Assembly: GCA_024500155.1 (NCBI GenBank)
Contig: CM044867.1
Span: 15,414,632 to 15,478,631, forward strand
DNA length: 64,000 bases
Reading direction: 5' to 3'
Source: Chenopodium formosanum
Lineage: Eukaryota > Streptophyta > Magnoliopsida > Caryophyllales > Amaranthaceae
The first letter of the stretch is position 1; the number at the start of each line of letters is the position of its first letter. Below the pieces are notes generated by a model. The model saw only the letters and a program-made list of their open reading frames with translations, ran no database searches and was not told the origin of the DNA. Position numbers and translations under genes: made by a program. Shown here piece by piece: positions 1 through 10,629 of this stretch.

Positions 1-132
1 AAAATATGAGGTTACAAGTTTTCTTTGAAAGATTGTCTTCTTCTTCTTCCACTTGTACTCATATCCACTTGAAAAGCATCGCTCACTTTGTTCCCGAAAT
101 AGGAGCATATAGTGAGTCAATTTTTCCGGTAT

Positions 133-1026
133 CTAATACCTCATAAATTGCTTATGTTCAAGTGTAAAGATGATACCTGAGATTGAGGTTACTTTTCCTT
201 TCGCCTCATCTGCTAGATACATGCTACATTCTCTTTTGTAGTGTCCGGGTCTACTACAATAGAAGCAGCGCATCTTAGCTTTGTGCTTGAACTCCTTCTT
301 CTTTGGTCTCAGGGCAACCTTAGCCTTCTTGCAAGAATAGGTTTTCTGGAGCTCTTGAATAACTTCCATCAAGGAAAGTTTGTTCCGCTTGGCCGTAAGT
401 CGCATCTTTAATGCAACATACCCCGAGTGGAGTGAGCTTAGTAGCATGAGAGCTGCTTGCTCATCTTCCACTGGTTTGCCAATTAGCTCCAGATGGGTGA
501 ATAGCCTTGTCATGCTGAGCACATGAGCTTGAAGTGGCATTCCGGGTCTAAGTCTTGCATTATAGACCTTAGCCCACACTTCTTGTCTCTCTTTGATGAG
601 ACATCCATCTTGCGGTGGCTTGATCCTCATGTTCGAGAGTGACCTAGTCACATCTTCCACAAGTCCATCATAGTTGCCTCTGGCACTCTTGGTGACTCTC
701 AAATTGACTACGTCTTCTAGAGCTTTGAGCATCATGTCCGGAAAATAGCTGGAGAACTTCTCCTTCCATTGTACCGGGATGGAGTTTGCCATGAGTTTGG
801 AAACTCTTTTGCAATCCTCACTCCATTCCTCATGTGCCTCATCACTCATAATCCCCTTTGAGTAGAAACTCGGGATTTGAGTGTCCAGAATGTGCTCTAG
901 GTAGCAATTTCGGAGGGTCTTTCGGAGTTCCTCTTCCCATTCCTTAAAGTTTACCAAGTTCAGAGAAATTGGTAACTTTTCGGGCAATTCCGGGAGCATA
1001 AGGTCGATGTTATTAGTTGAAGACAT
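133..1026 (-). CDS. gag: Ty1/copia Gag (nucleocapsid) ORF
   Basis: A 297-codon ORF starts at the ATG at 1026. It has the form of a copia Gag: an alpha-helical, Trp-containing capsid-like part (about residues 20-235), a Lys/Arg-rich linker, and one CCHC zinc knuckle (C254, C257, H262, C267). The knuckle would bind the element's RNA during packaging in cytoplasmic particles. The ORF stops about 30 residues after the knuckle. Just beyond, in another frame, V-L-D-T-G can be read, which would fit the start of a copia protease, but the following residues do not match the family well, so Gag and Pol may be separated by a frameshift. The rest of Pol would lie left of the window. There are no internal stops, so this copy may be fairly recent or may only preserve gag. 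The family is clear from the knuckle and fold pattern; the sub-lineage is not assigned. Confidence 0.8.
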   Translation of the reverse strand: MSSTNNIDLMLPELPEKLPISLNLVNFKEWEEELRKTLRNCYLEHILDTQIPSFYSKGIMSDEAHEEWSEDCKRVSKLMANSIPVQWKEKFSSYFPDMMLKALEDVVNLRVTKSARGNYDGLVEDVTRSLSNMRIKPPQDGCLIKERQEVWAKVYNARLRPGMPLQAHVLSMTRLFTHLELIGKPVEDEQAALMLLSSLHSGYVALKMRLTAKRNKLSLMEVIQELQKTYSCKKAKVALRPKKKEFKHKAKMRCFYCSRPGHYKRECSMYLADEAKGKVTSISGIIFTLEHKQFMRY

Positions 1027-1811
1027 GATTCTACAATTGAAAGAATTTAAAATGAAAAACCATTCATTGTACTTTAAATAAGATTGAAATCATGCATTTT
1101 AATCAAACTTATTTAAAACGTCTTATTCACACATTAAAGATTGTCCCCAATATTGGTGAGAATAAGTCGATTCCAAGATCCAAAGAAACAAAGAGTGGTT
1201 AAGCATGCTTTGGCTTGTCTTAACACTCAATCTCCTAAGGTAAGCAACGCTTTGCTAATAGCTCCAAGCCACTCTTGGTTGAATAAATCGTCGCATCCCA
1301 TGCTCTCTAAACAATTTATTCACTTTGCCACGACATGTTAGGACTCCATCACTCATATCGTTGAGTATAACCAAAACCACTTGCATACCTAGTATGCCTT
1401 ACGTTCCTTGGAGAAGTAGTGATGCCTCGCTTTGGCGTAGCCCACCACTACCCTCGTTCGGTTGGTAAGTGTGTTTTGGAATGGCAAGTTTTACTCAATT
1501 TTAAGGGACCTAGGGTTTCTATGTTGGTTGATTTAAGTGAACTTAATTAATCATCTCAACATTTGAAATCCTAACCATGCATCTAACATATAATTCATAT
1601 ATATAAACATAAATATATATCGAAAACATAAATAGAGATGCATTTGGCAACTAGCATGACCCCTTGAGATCTTCAAGTCTTCAAAAGGTCTTCTTTTGCA
1701 ACTTTATGGCTTCGTCTTCTAAGAACCCCGTCTTCAAGACTTGACCAAATAATATAATTGCTAGTGTCTACGATTAGGACTAATCTAAATATTAAGGTAA
1801 AAAAATACTCA

Positions 1812-1866
1812 ACGGTTCGCAGACCGTATTTAGATTTACAAAAATACATCACGGATCACAGTCCGT
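1812..1866. repeat. Pair of matching stem-loops (ACGGT/ACGGA)
   Basis: Two 16-nt inverted repeats lie 39 bp apart, at 1812-1827 and 1851-1866. The first has stem ACGGT/ACCGT and loop TCGCAG; the second has stem ACGGA/TCCGT and loop TCACAG. The last stem base pair differs in a compensating way (T-A against A-T). Both are followed by ATTT. Confidence 0.6.
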
Positions 1867-2481
1867 ATTTTCTATCCTAATCGGGCCCCACTAGTTGCCA
1901 TTTCATTAAACCTGTGAGAGAATTTTACATTCCATTCATCCATTCACTATCTGTGAATGGCCCATGCATTTTACAATAATCAAACAAGTAACAATGCATA
2001 AAACCGCGCGCGAACTAGTAATTAATCTAGGTGGTTAATTCAATTAACACGCCTAATTAAACTAGTCAAAGTTGTTTTATCCGGTTAAGGTAATGACTAA
2101 GATACGCTCCCACTAAATTCCGCATCCAAACTTAATTAATCCAATTAATTAAGTCGGTGAACCCAAATATTTGTCAAAATTAATTTTGCAAATGTCGCTC
2201 ATAAACCCGAGGCCTAGCCTCCAAAATTTTAATTAAATAAACAAAATAATTAAAATAAATAAAACGACAAGTTAAGCAAAATTACGTATTCCATAATGTC
2301 TAAGTGCCTAGCACTAAGACTTGGAACCCAAAATCACCCTTATTTACTTTTTAAGCAATGCTAAAATTAACCTTAAAAATAGCATCGACTTAATAACCCG
2401 GGGTTATTATGCTAATTATTGAATCGTACATACCGTACAACAAGCTCGTAGCATAACCATCGGCACCCCGCAACACCAAGC

Positions 2482-2760
2482 ATGCCCATGGGCTGCTTGT
2501 GCTCGCACACGCCACGCCCAGCCAAGCCAAGCGTGGCAGCAAGCACAGCGCGCACAGCACAAGGCTGCTGCTGCGCCATGCTGCTGCTCGTAGCTGGCTG
2601 GTGCGGGGTGTGGCTGGCAGCGAGCAGCAGCCCACGCCAATCCTCGCACACACAGCACCACGCACCAAAGGCACGAGGCACCCAGCAGCCTCGGCAGCCA
2701 CATGTGGGTTGCGTGAGCAGCCCAGCTGGCCGAGAGCTAGCTCGGGGCTCTTAGGCCTCG
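2482..2760. repeat. GC-rich low-complexity block (GCTGC/GCACG-rich)
   Basis: About 280 bp rich in GCTGC, GCACG and CCAGC words sits inside AT-rich flanks. Overlapping ORFs exist in several frames on both strands, as expected from GC-rich repeats, and none looks like a protein family. A comparable island occurs in the solo LTR at 4330-4650, so this is probably the U3 of the copia LTR. Confidence 0.4.
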
Positions 2761-3427
2761 TGTTGCGTGCTAATGCTTTCGAAAATTATCGAATTTTGCG
2801 TGTGACATTATAAATTAATTCTAAATTAATTTTAGAATCAATTATTTTGAGGAAAAATGAAAAATAACAAGTCCAACTTAAATAATTCATCCAAAGCAAT
2901 TAACCAAATTTATTACCAAGAATCATTCTTTAATAAAATTGGTCTAACTTGGTGTAACAAAAATAATTAGGGCATTTCTCACTATTAATTTAATCACTTT
3001 AAATTAATCTTGAGATTTTGACAAAATAAAAGGGAGTTGGAAAAATGAACATAAGTTCAATAAAGACTCCAACTTTAATACTTGTGACTTCATGAAAAAT
3101 TATATCTTCCAATATGAAGATAAACTAATTTTTTATCACAAGTTTTAAACTTTATGATTCCAATCAACTAAAAAATGATTAAATCAACAAAGTTTAACCA
3201 AAATTCATGGAATTTAGTAACTCAAAGTTTCAATCACTTATCATAAGTAAAGATTGAATCTTTAATACTTGGAAGCATCAAATAACAACTATTTCACACT
3301 CAATGCAATTAATTTGCAATTATGTAAAAAATAAAACCAAACTTTCAAGCACCAATTACTACCAAGTAATCATGCTTAAAGTGGTCTAAGATTGCATATA
3401 AAATAAGGAAAGAACCACATACATAAC

Positions 3428-3729
3428 CACCATTTACGACAATAGGTTCGGGAAATTCAAAACAAGGATAATCCTCTCCTTCTCTTATAAATTGCCCATT
3501 TAGAGTGAGAGGATATTGGTCCATAGGTATTTCTCTTTTTTGTATACGGGCGTCTCTTCGTGCCTTTAACTTTTTCTGAGCCCATTTGAAGTCTTCACGA
3601 GTTGGTTCGAAACCAAGTCCGAATGTATCCAATTTGGGAAGGCCGGGAAAAGACATGTACTCGGCTATTCCCTTTTTCTTTCCTAGAGTCATTCCAGGAA
3701 AGTGTCCTTGTTTTCTTAAGATAGCATTC
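3428..3729 (-). pseudogene. Tat/Ogre gag-pol fragment: linker between protease and RT (element B)
   Basis: This coding fragment is very similar to the matching part of element G (around 20110-20415 on the same strand): the stretch after the protease, with the landmarks MTLGKKKGIA and REIPMDQYPLTLNGQF. It continues element B's reading frame after the solo LTR insertion at 3730-5058, and the duplicated target CATTC (3725-3729) is its last 5 bp. Homology ends at about 3430, after the residues VVNG, where unrelated AT-rich sequence begins, probably the copia insertion. It encodes no enzymatic domain itself and serves mainly to order the insertions. Confidence 0.75.
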
Positions 3730-4086
3730 TGTTGGGGTTTGGTGAGTCCGACTCACCGCGGAAATAAACCCAAAACCAAGAACGCACTCGCAATAAATAA
3801 AACCATGAACATAATTAAATTAATCACAAGATTAAGTTAAGCTAATTACCTTTGACGCGTGCTTCGCTCCAAATGAGCTCTTACTTGAAAGCTTCAAGTC
3901 CCGCTCGCACGGAGACCTCCAACGAAGTCCACCCGCACCAACAAAACCGACTAGGTCCAATGTCTTGGGGTTAGCAAGACCCGACCAATAAAACCCGAGT
4001 AATAATATTGAGTTCAAAGGTTTTCACTAATTGTGATGCCTTTTTCAACTCTTACTCAAGCATCATTCCCAATGCCCATACATGGG

Positions 4087-4094
4087 TATTTATA
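4087..4094 (-). promoter_or_regulatory. TATA box of the solo LTR
   Basis: TATAAATA on the minus strand, about 970 bp from the LTR start, followed by GC-poor leader-like sequence. Confidence 0.55.
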
Positions 4095-4329
4095 GGAAGT
4101 GATGGGAGTATCATTTGCTCTCCCATCAAAGTGGGATACTTTGATTTTTCCATTTTATTTTAAAGCTAAAATAAAATTAATAATCAAGCTAGTAATAAAT
4201 CAACAAGTGGCAAGCTCATGTGAGTGGTTAGGTGAGGACCATTTGGAGAAGGGGGGGACCAAACTTGCTCCCCACTCCCTCTCCCATATCCTGCCAACAC
4301 ACTCAACACACACACATGCACCTCAAGCC

Positions 4330-4650
4330 ACATGGCACCCACCCTTGGGCACCAAGGCAGCCAAGGTGGGCTGCCATGTGGTGCTGTCCGTGGCAGCCTA
4401 CGCACAGCAGGCCCAGCAAGCCCCGCACTTGCATGCGGGCTGCTGCTGCTGCTGGCCAGCATGCCCCGCATGCTTGTGCGGGCTTGCTGCTGGTCTTGTG
4501 CCTTGGCTAGCAACGCTAGGCAGCCAGCCGTGCTGCTGCTAGCAGTTGCGGGCTGGCGCGCCTAGCATGCTAGCATGGGTGCGCTAGCACGCACCAGCCA
4601 GCCTAGCCTCGGCTTGGTGCGCATGCTAGCCACCATGCTAGGCCATATGC
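4330..4650. repeat. GC-rich palindromic island in the LTR U3
   Basis: The block is dense in GCTAGC and GCATGC words. It includes the perfect 12-bp palindrome CTAGCATGCTAG near 4562 and a stem GGTGCG/CGCACC around CTAGCA near 4577. It lies upstream of the TATA box in the LTR's own orientation. Confidence 0.5.
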
Positions 4651-4930
4651 CCTTAGCACTCGGTTTGCTAGGGCATTCCGATGCTAGGGGTATTTTGGTC
4701 TTTTGTTGATTTATTACTATTTCTCGTCTCGTCTTTCACTATTTTTCGACTCGACTTCCGACGCTCGGTTTCGACGCTCCAAGCTCGAGTTTCCGACGTC
4801 TAAATAAATATTACTCGGTTGACTCAATAATTCCTTTCGGATTAATTCGTCGATTCGGTTTGTTGAATGCTTGGGTGTGACCCGAAGGGTTCAGTCAAGA
4901 TTAAGCTGTAACATTAATTATCCATTAATA

Positions 4931-7684
4931 TTACTGATCGGAAGCGGCCTCCACCCAGGCATTCCGATCACTTGAGCTTACTGAATATATTAGCTTTCTA
5001 ATAATTCTGAACCCGCTAACGGAATAGTACACTTGTTCGAAGGACACCATTCCTTTCACATTCGTCACCATGTTTGAGTGGAGGTCATAATGAAGAAGGG
5101 TCCTTTCGTCTTCCTCTATTATGGAGACCTCTTCACTAAAGCCCCACAGATCTTCGTCGTTTTCGTCATGTTCCACATTAATTAATGGATTCTCTATTGT
5201 TTTAATCCTCATAGACGAAGCATCGATGGTGATTGGAATACCTCCCACTATAGCCTTTACTTGTTGATGAAGAGATGAAGGGACGGCCTTTAGATCATGG
5301 AGCCAAGGGCGTCCTAGCAGTAAGTTGAAGGAAGCTTTGATATCGACTACTTGAAACGTAGTGGCATATTCAATTGCACCTGCAGTTATATTCATGGTGA
5401 TTGTCCCTAATGCCTGTCGTCGCGAATTGTCATAAGCTCTTATCCCCTGGGTTGATGGGGATAAATCCTCATCTCTTATACCCAGCATCCTGGCAGTTCT
5501 AAGAGGGCATACGTTAATTGCTGAGCCGTTATCAACAAGGGTCATAGGGACGTTCATTCTTTTGCATATAACCGTGAGATTTAGAGCCTTGTTGTGTTTG
5601 TCACCTTCCGGGGGTAGATCCTTATCTGAAAAGGTGACTAAATTAATTGGACTTGGGAGATCACTCGTGAGGAAGTTCGCGAGTCCCTCAGGAGTGGTGT
5701 CCGAATCTATGCCTACTTTAGCCAAAGCATCCATAACTGCTATTCTATGTTCTCGAGACGTGGCTAAGAGCTTCCATACGTTCATTTCTACCTTAGTCTT
5801 TTTTAGCTGTTTGACAACGTCGTTGTCTTCTATAATAGGTACGGGAATTTGCTGGATAGAAGGTATGGGTTGTGTTGAAATGGGTGGTTGGACCCTCCCG
5901 GATCTAGTGAGGACATCTATGGGTGAATCTTCGTTGTCCCAAATGTCACTTACTGGATAAATTGTCGATAGAGGAGTTTCTTCAATGTCTTTAAGGTAAA
6001 CATCCTCATCATCACTGTCCCATACTCCATTTATTGTGGCATCCCGTGGCAATTGAACTAGCTTTCCCTCATCAATCAAGCGTTGAACCAAATCTTTAAA
6101 TCTAAAGCATTGTTCAATTGTATGTCCCCCGGATTGGTGATATGCGCAGTAGTACTTGTCTGTCCTTTTTAATGATTCAAAAGGCTTTGGCTCGAGGGGT
6201 TTGACTTTTCCACTTTCAGAGAGCATTTTGAACATGTTGGTGTATGACATCCCAATTGGAGTGTATTTCCTAGTGCTCTTTTTAGGGGTGTCAATCACTT
6301 GGAAAGAGAAGGGTTTCTTTTTCTTGAGCAATTCGTTTTGCTCTTTTATGGCTGCAAAAGTTTGTGATATAAACTCCTTCAATTTCTCGAGTATTAGTGT
6401 TAGTGCCACTACTTCCTGTTTAGACGCGTATTCTTGAACGGGAAATTCGAGAGCATCTTCGAAGATTTCTTCTTCAATAGTCTCAATAGGTTCTATAAGA
6501 TTAGAAGGATCCTCTTTGTTTTCTTCATTAGAAATAGCTAAGGAATCTGATAGTGGTGCAGTGTTGATGCTTGGCTTTTTACTTGCAAGGGGTAATGGGA
6601 GCTTGTTGCTATCAATCAAGTCTTGAATGGCTTCCTTTAACCTCCAACAATTTTCTGTAGGATGACCTCTACCTTGGTGATATTTGCAATGTGCATTTGG
6701 ATTCCAGTTAGCGGTTCTCCTTTCGACGGGTGGATCTCCAAATGGTCCAATGGGAGTTATGAGACCTTTTGCATGTAGGCGATCAAATGCGGTGTCATAA
6801 CTCATACCGATAGGAGTATAGTTCTTCCTAAACGATTTCTTTTGCCCTTGATTGTTGTTCATTGCTAGTACTTCATTAAGGAGAAAAGTATTAACATTAT
6901 TTGAGTGGGTAGATTTGGATGAAGAAGGATTGTCGTTCTTCTTGTTTTTCCAGCCACTACTTGAGCTATTACTAGCAAGCTTTTGTTTGGTGAGGTCATC
7001 CTCAATGTTAATCCCAATGTCATACACTGCTTTGAATGTGTGTAGGTTGTTTTGGTATTTTAAGTGTTTGGAATACTTTTCTTGGAGGTTCTTGATGAAC
7101 ATCCTAACAGATTCCTTTTCACTAGGCACTTCAACCATTTTTGCAGTGGTTTCCCTCCATTTATTGAAAAAGGAGGTCAAACCCTCATTTTCTTTCTGTT
7201 TCAGCATTTCTAATTCTCTGTGATCGGTCTCAACTTGTATGTTGCATTTATATCTTTCAATGAAAGCGGTCACAATAGATTCCCAACTAGAGGTCTTTTC
7301 TTTATCAAGTGAAAAGTACCACTGTTGGCATACAGCTTCTAAAGATAATGAGAATACAGAATGGAAAGCTTTCCGATCTATTCCCTTAATACCCATTACA
7401 GTTTCAAAAGCCCTTAAATGAAAGTAAGGATTGTCCATAGCCTTGAACTTAGGGATGTCGTTAGGATTGAACTTTTGTGGAAGGAGATCCTTATCCACCG
7501 AGACCCCTTGAGAACTAATCTCTTGAAATCTGAAATCATTAGATAGCTTGCCCAAACTTTCCTGGATTAGGTCCATTTGTTTCTGTTTCTCAGGGTTGTT
7601 GATTTGCAGTGATAGGTTTTGCAGCATCTCAGCCAAGTTGGCTACCTGTCCCCTAACTTCATTAAGTTCTTCTTGACTAGCCAT
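4931..7684 (-). CDS. gag: Tat/Ogre-like Gag-protease polyprotein (element B), C-terminus supplied by an inserted LTR
   Basis: A 917-codon ORF starts at the ATG at 7684. Residues 1-60 look like a short coiled coil. Residues about 85-215 match the retrotransposon Gag capsid pattern (QQWYFSLD and a conserved Trp). Two similar modules follow at about 289-360 and 474-543, each with YTPIGMSY, a knuckle-like C-x-Y-H-Q-x-x-G-H-x-x-E-x-C, and a helical R-x-K segment: an internal duplication. The protease lies near 700-850 with LVDNGSAINV; the active-site triad reads D-N-G rather than D-T/S-G. A late GRPWLHD motif fits the family. Residues from about 876 onward are read from the solo LTR at 3730-5058 and are not native. 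The ORF is otherwise open. RT and integrase are not linked to it in this window. Confidence 0.85.
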   Translation of the reverse strand: MASQEELNEVRGQVANLAEMLQNLSLQINNPEKQKQMDLIQESLGKLSNDFRFQEISSQGVSVDKDLLPQKFNPNDIPKFKAMDNPYFHLRAFETVMGIKGIDRKAFHSVFSLSLEAVCQQWYFSLDKEKTSSWESIVTAFIERYKCNIQVETDHRELEMLKQKENEGLTSFFNKWRETTAKMVEVPSEKESVRMFIKNLQEKYSKHLKYQNNLHTFKAVYDIGINIEDDLTKQKLASNSSSSGWKNKKNDNPSSSKSTHSNNVNTFLLNEVLAMNNNQGQKKSFRKNYTPIGMSYDTAFDRLHAKGLITPIGPFGDPPVERRTANWNPNAHCKYHQGRGHPTENCWRLKEAIQDLIDSNKLPLPLASKKPSINTAPLSDSLAISNEENKEDPSNLIEPIETIEEEIFEDALEFPVQEYASKQEVVALTLILEKLKEFISQTFAAIKEQNELLKKKKPFSFQVIDTPKKSTRKYTPIGMSYTNMFKMLSESGKVKPLEPKPFESLKRTDKYYCAYHQSGGHTIEQCFRFKDLVQRLIDEGKLVQLPRDATINGVWDSDDEDVYLKDIEETPLSTIYPVSDIWDNEDSPIDVLTRSGRVQPPISTQPIPSIQQIPVPIIEDNDVVKQLKKTKVEMNVWKLLATSREHRIAVMDALAKVGIDSDTTPEGLANFLTSDLPSPINLVTFSDKDLPPEGDKHNKALNLTVICKRMNVPMTLVDNGSAINVCPLRTARMLGIRDEDLSPSTQGIRAYDNSRRQALGTITMNITAGAIEYATTFQVVDIKASFNLLLGRPWLHDLKAVPSSLHQQVKAIVGGIPITIDASSMRIKTIENPLINVEHDENDEDLWGFSEEVSIIEEDERTLLHYDLHSNMVTNVKGMVSFEQVYYSVSGFRIIRKLIYSVSSSDRNAWVEAASDQ

Positions 7685-8175
7685 TGCCTTCTTAGCCTTT
7701 CTTTTCCTACCGATTGGTTTGTCGAAAAGTAAGACTTGAACGAAAGTGTTGTCTTTGATTAGACGCCCTTCCTTTCTTGACCACGCGCTGTAATTTAAAC
7801 CATATTTGTTTTAATATTTGACTCTAATTGACTTGACTTTATGTTTAAAAAAAAAATGATGGGGTACATATTATGTATATATTAAGGGAAATTGTATTGG
7901 AGGATTAATATCCGACTTACCCCCCTAAAAAAAATGACGGAAAACACGCATTCAAGACTCTCTAATCATGGTTATAATGTGACAAACATGTTATGTGTGT
8001 GCTTTACGTGAATGTGAGTGACATGCATTGACTACTAGTGTGCGACCATGAGACTTTTACATGCCTAAATTCAATTAAAAACTTGAACATGGTTTAAATA
8101 ACCAACAAATTGATTAATTCGATTAGCAGATTTATTAATTCGACTCAATGTGATGACTCGGGTAAGAAAACTTGA

Positions 8176-8251
8176 CTGTCGCCAAAGCAACAGAACTGTC
8201 GCCACTGTCTAAAGCCTGTCGCCAGACGACAAAATTGTTGCCAGGCGACAG
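8176..8251. repeat. 20-bp-phased TGTCGC palindrome cluster
   Basis: Units start at 8176, 8196, 8216 and 8235. The last two form stems: CTGTCG-class arms against CGACA, and TTGTTGC against GCGACAG with a T-G wobble. The first two keep only the left arm. Confidence 0.65.
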
Positions 8252-8963
8252 ACACTAGACTGCAGCGCCACAGTCCAAACTTCTGCGCCATTGCTGGAAC
8301 ATTAATCTGGACTGCTTCCAGTAATTTTACTCTAAGTGGACATGCCTTAAGTCGTACTAAGTCGAATTGATTAAATTATTAGTCTTTAATTAGTTCAAGA
8401 TTAATTAATTAATTAGTTAGACAAAGTCCTTTTAGTCATTAGTTCATTTATTAGTCTTGAAAACAAGTCAAACAAACGGTTAGCACACATATAATATATT
8501 CAAGCAAGAGGTACACATAGTTCACATAGTCACAAGATGAGTTTGCAACCTAACCATGGCTTTAGTTCTCTAAAGTTCGAGGATATGGGTTAAGTCATAA
8601 GAAGGTCCATGGTTAAGAATCCATATGCATTGCACACAAGCCTGCCAAGAGGGTTGGAGCGAATGGACAAGATTCCGCGAGCGCGGTAGGAGACCGGACT
8701 CAACGCCATGGTTGGATAGGTTCCAAGACATACACGTCCCCAAATCTGAGCTTTGCACAAAATAGTGGGATACTCCATTGGGCAGGCGAAGCAAGGAACC
8801 CCCAGAGGGTTATATCCATATGTAGAACACATATGGGTTTCAGAAAAGTGAGAAAACGATTCAATCAATAAACAAAATCGAGCCAATAACATTAGAAAAG
8901 GTCAAAACAAGAAGACAGAAGCCTGGCTCAGTATTGGAAGAACTTGGCGCCAGACAACAGGGA

Positions 8964-9020
8964 CTGTCGCCGCAAAAAATTCCCTGTCGCCAGGCGACAG
9001 AAACTTTTTACGGGCGACAA
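8964..9020. repeat. 20-bp-phased TGTCGC palindrome cluster
   Basis: Units start at 8964, 8984 and 9004. The middle one is a perfect 7-bp-arm palindrome, CTGTCGC-CAG-GCGACAG (8984-9000). The outer two keep one arm each. Confidence 0.65.
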
Positions 9021-9318
9021 GCCCTGCTTTCTAGACGCTAGTTCCTACATGTTTCGGCAAGTTCCTATGTTCTTCGAATTTTCCAGTTTTCGTATTACCT
9101 TTTCGATTCTATTCATGAAAGATATTTCCCAAATTTCCTACGTGTAAAATTCCTATGGATTGACTCATGGGGTGCTCCCATGAGGACCTTTTAATGCATA
9201 TGACAATAATGTTAATCAAATCACGCACATGAAATACTTAGAATTTTTCGAGTCTCATCCGCTCATTCAAAATAATTGCCAAAATTTAATAAATTTCAGG
9301 AATATAAATAGAAATCCT

Positions 9319-9335
9319 CCCCAGTGGAGTCGCCA
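9319..9335 (-). promoter_or_regulatory. Primer-binding site, Tat/Ogre type
   Basis: The minus strand reads TGGCGACTCCACTGGGG, 5 nt inside the LTR end. The same sequence follows the LTR of element H at 52891. In the Ogre lineage this site is described as complementary to the 3' end of tRNA-Arg; I could not check the tRNA itself. Confidence 0.75.
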
Positions 9336-10581
9336 AAAACTGTAGGGAATATTTCAAGCATTATAATAACCCCAAACTTGAACCCCACTGTGATCATACA
9401 CTAAAGTACGGTGGCGTTCCAAAGGGAAAGACAAAGAGCTAAAACGAGTCGCCAACAAGTTTTAAGGAACTTGTACCCAAAAGACAATCCAAAGGACCGT
9501 CAAATACTCCATAAGGTCTTAAACCAAATAGGGTCCGGGGATGAGGGTACGAATCCAATCTACAAAAGAAAGGACCCGCCCTATAAAATAGGCCTCTACT
9601 TTGTTCTGCTCGTATTCATGCGCGCTTTTCGAATAACATACAAACATTATATTAATCCTACCCTGTTTATCTATGTTGGTTGAAATTAATGCACAAATAA
9701 TACTATTATTGGCGATCACTTGAATTAAAATCACATTAGCCTAAACCAGATTATTAATTATCTTATTAAGCGTGATTTCAAGTACAAATTCCCTTTAAAC
9801 CTGCATAAAAGGCGTGATCAAGCAATAACAATAATATATAATATCAAGCAACATAAGAATAAAGAATCATAATAACAATAACGATGATAATAGCATGATA
9901 AGGCATAATAAAGCTTGAATATAATAGCAAGATCCTAGGCATGATACTAACAATATTAATAACAAATCCTAGCATGTCACTAAACAATAAAGATCGAAGC
10001 TTTAAACTAACATGGTACTAACATGATATCATGATATTAGAAAAGATAAGAAGCACCCTAAACATGATTCTAGAAAGCATAAAATAACATCCTAACATGA
10101 TACTAGGAATATTAAACATCCTAACATGATACTAGGAATCATAAACAATAATAAGCATGCGATCTACATTGTGAAAGAAATAGGGAGTAAGCTAATCTAC
10201 TTACTTTGAAGCCTCGTACCTCTTTCTAATAACAAAATACACAAGTTAGTAAACTTCAATGAAAATAATAAACAACAATTAAAGAATTTAATTGAAATTA
10301 AATTAAACAAAGTTTTGACTAGTTTTGGACCAAACCCTCAGAAAATATCAAACCTTGCACGTCTAGGGCGAAGGCAACTTCGAACTTGGTTAGATGACTC
10401 TAAGTCTAATGAATGCGGAATATTGTAAAACTAGAAAAGAGAGAAAGAAAGCATAAAGTGCTCAAGAGAGAAAAGAGAGAATAAGAATTGATTGTTAATA
10501 GGAATTGATGATGATAATTGATAGTAATTGATGATGATAATTGATAGTAATTGATGATTCTGAAAACAGGAATACGGACGC

Positions 10582-10589
10582 TATTTATA
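10582..10589 (-). promoter_or_regulatory. TATA box of the B LTR
   Basis: TATAAATA followed by G on the minus strand. The palindrome array begins 41 bp upstream in the transcription sense, at 10630. Confidence 0.6.
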
Positions 10590-10629
10590 ATGAAAATAAC
10601 ACGGAATTTGATAAGGAATAAAACTCCAC

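Larger units (their letters stand above)
1027..3427 (-). other. Leader and probable 5' LTR of the copia element
   Basis: This is about 2.4 kb without a credible gene, lying upstream (minus sense) of the copia Gag. The right limit is set where element B's coding homology stops abruptly at about 3428-3434, which fits copia inserting into B. I could not find a tRNA-Met-type primer site (TGGTATCAGAGC), so the LTR/leader boundary is unknown. The stretch holds an AT-rich part (about 1560-2480 and 2800-3420), a GC-rich block (2482-2760) and a pair of small stem-loops (1812-1866). Short ORFs here are low-complexity shadows. Confidence 0.4.
3730..5058 (-). mobile_element. Solo LTR, 1329 bp, TSD CATTC
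   Basis: The element has TG/CA ends and is flanked by the perfect 5-bp duplication CATTC (3725-3729 and 5059-5063). Comparison with the empty site in element G near 20400-20412 shows that exactly this segment interrupts B. In minus orientation it starts TGAAAGGAATGG and ends CCCCAACA. A TATAAATA box at 4087-4094 (minus) supports that orientation and leaves about 360 bp of R-U5. U3 contains a GC-rich palindromic island. There is no internal region or second LTR, so it is a solo LTR left by recombination. The family is not identified. Confidence 0.85.
7685..9340 (-). other. Untranslated leader of element B
   Basis: About 1.65 kb lies between the LTR and gag in minus sense, with no convincing gene. 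It contains a primer-binding site at its LTR end (9319-9335) and two clusters of TGTCGC-type palindromes (8176-8251 and 8964-9020). Long leaders of this kind are usual in Tat/Ogre elements. Confidence 0.65.

Noticed and set aside
2390..2813. Six overlapping ORFs on both strands around the GC-rich block
   Set aside because: Cys/Ala/Trp-rich low-complexity products in all frames, as expected from GC-rich repeats; no domain recognisable.
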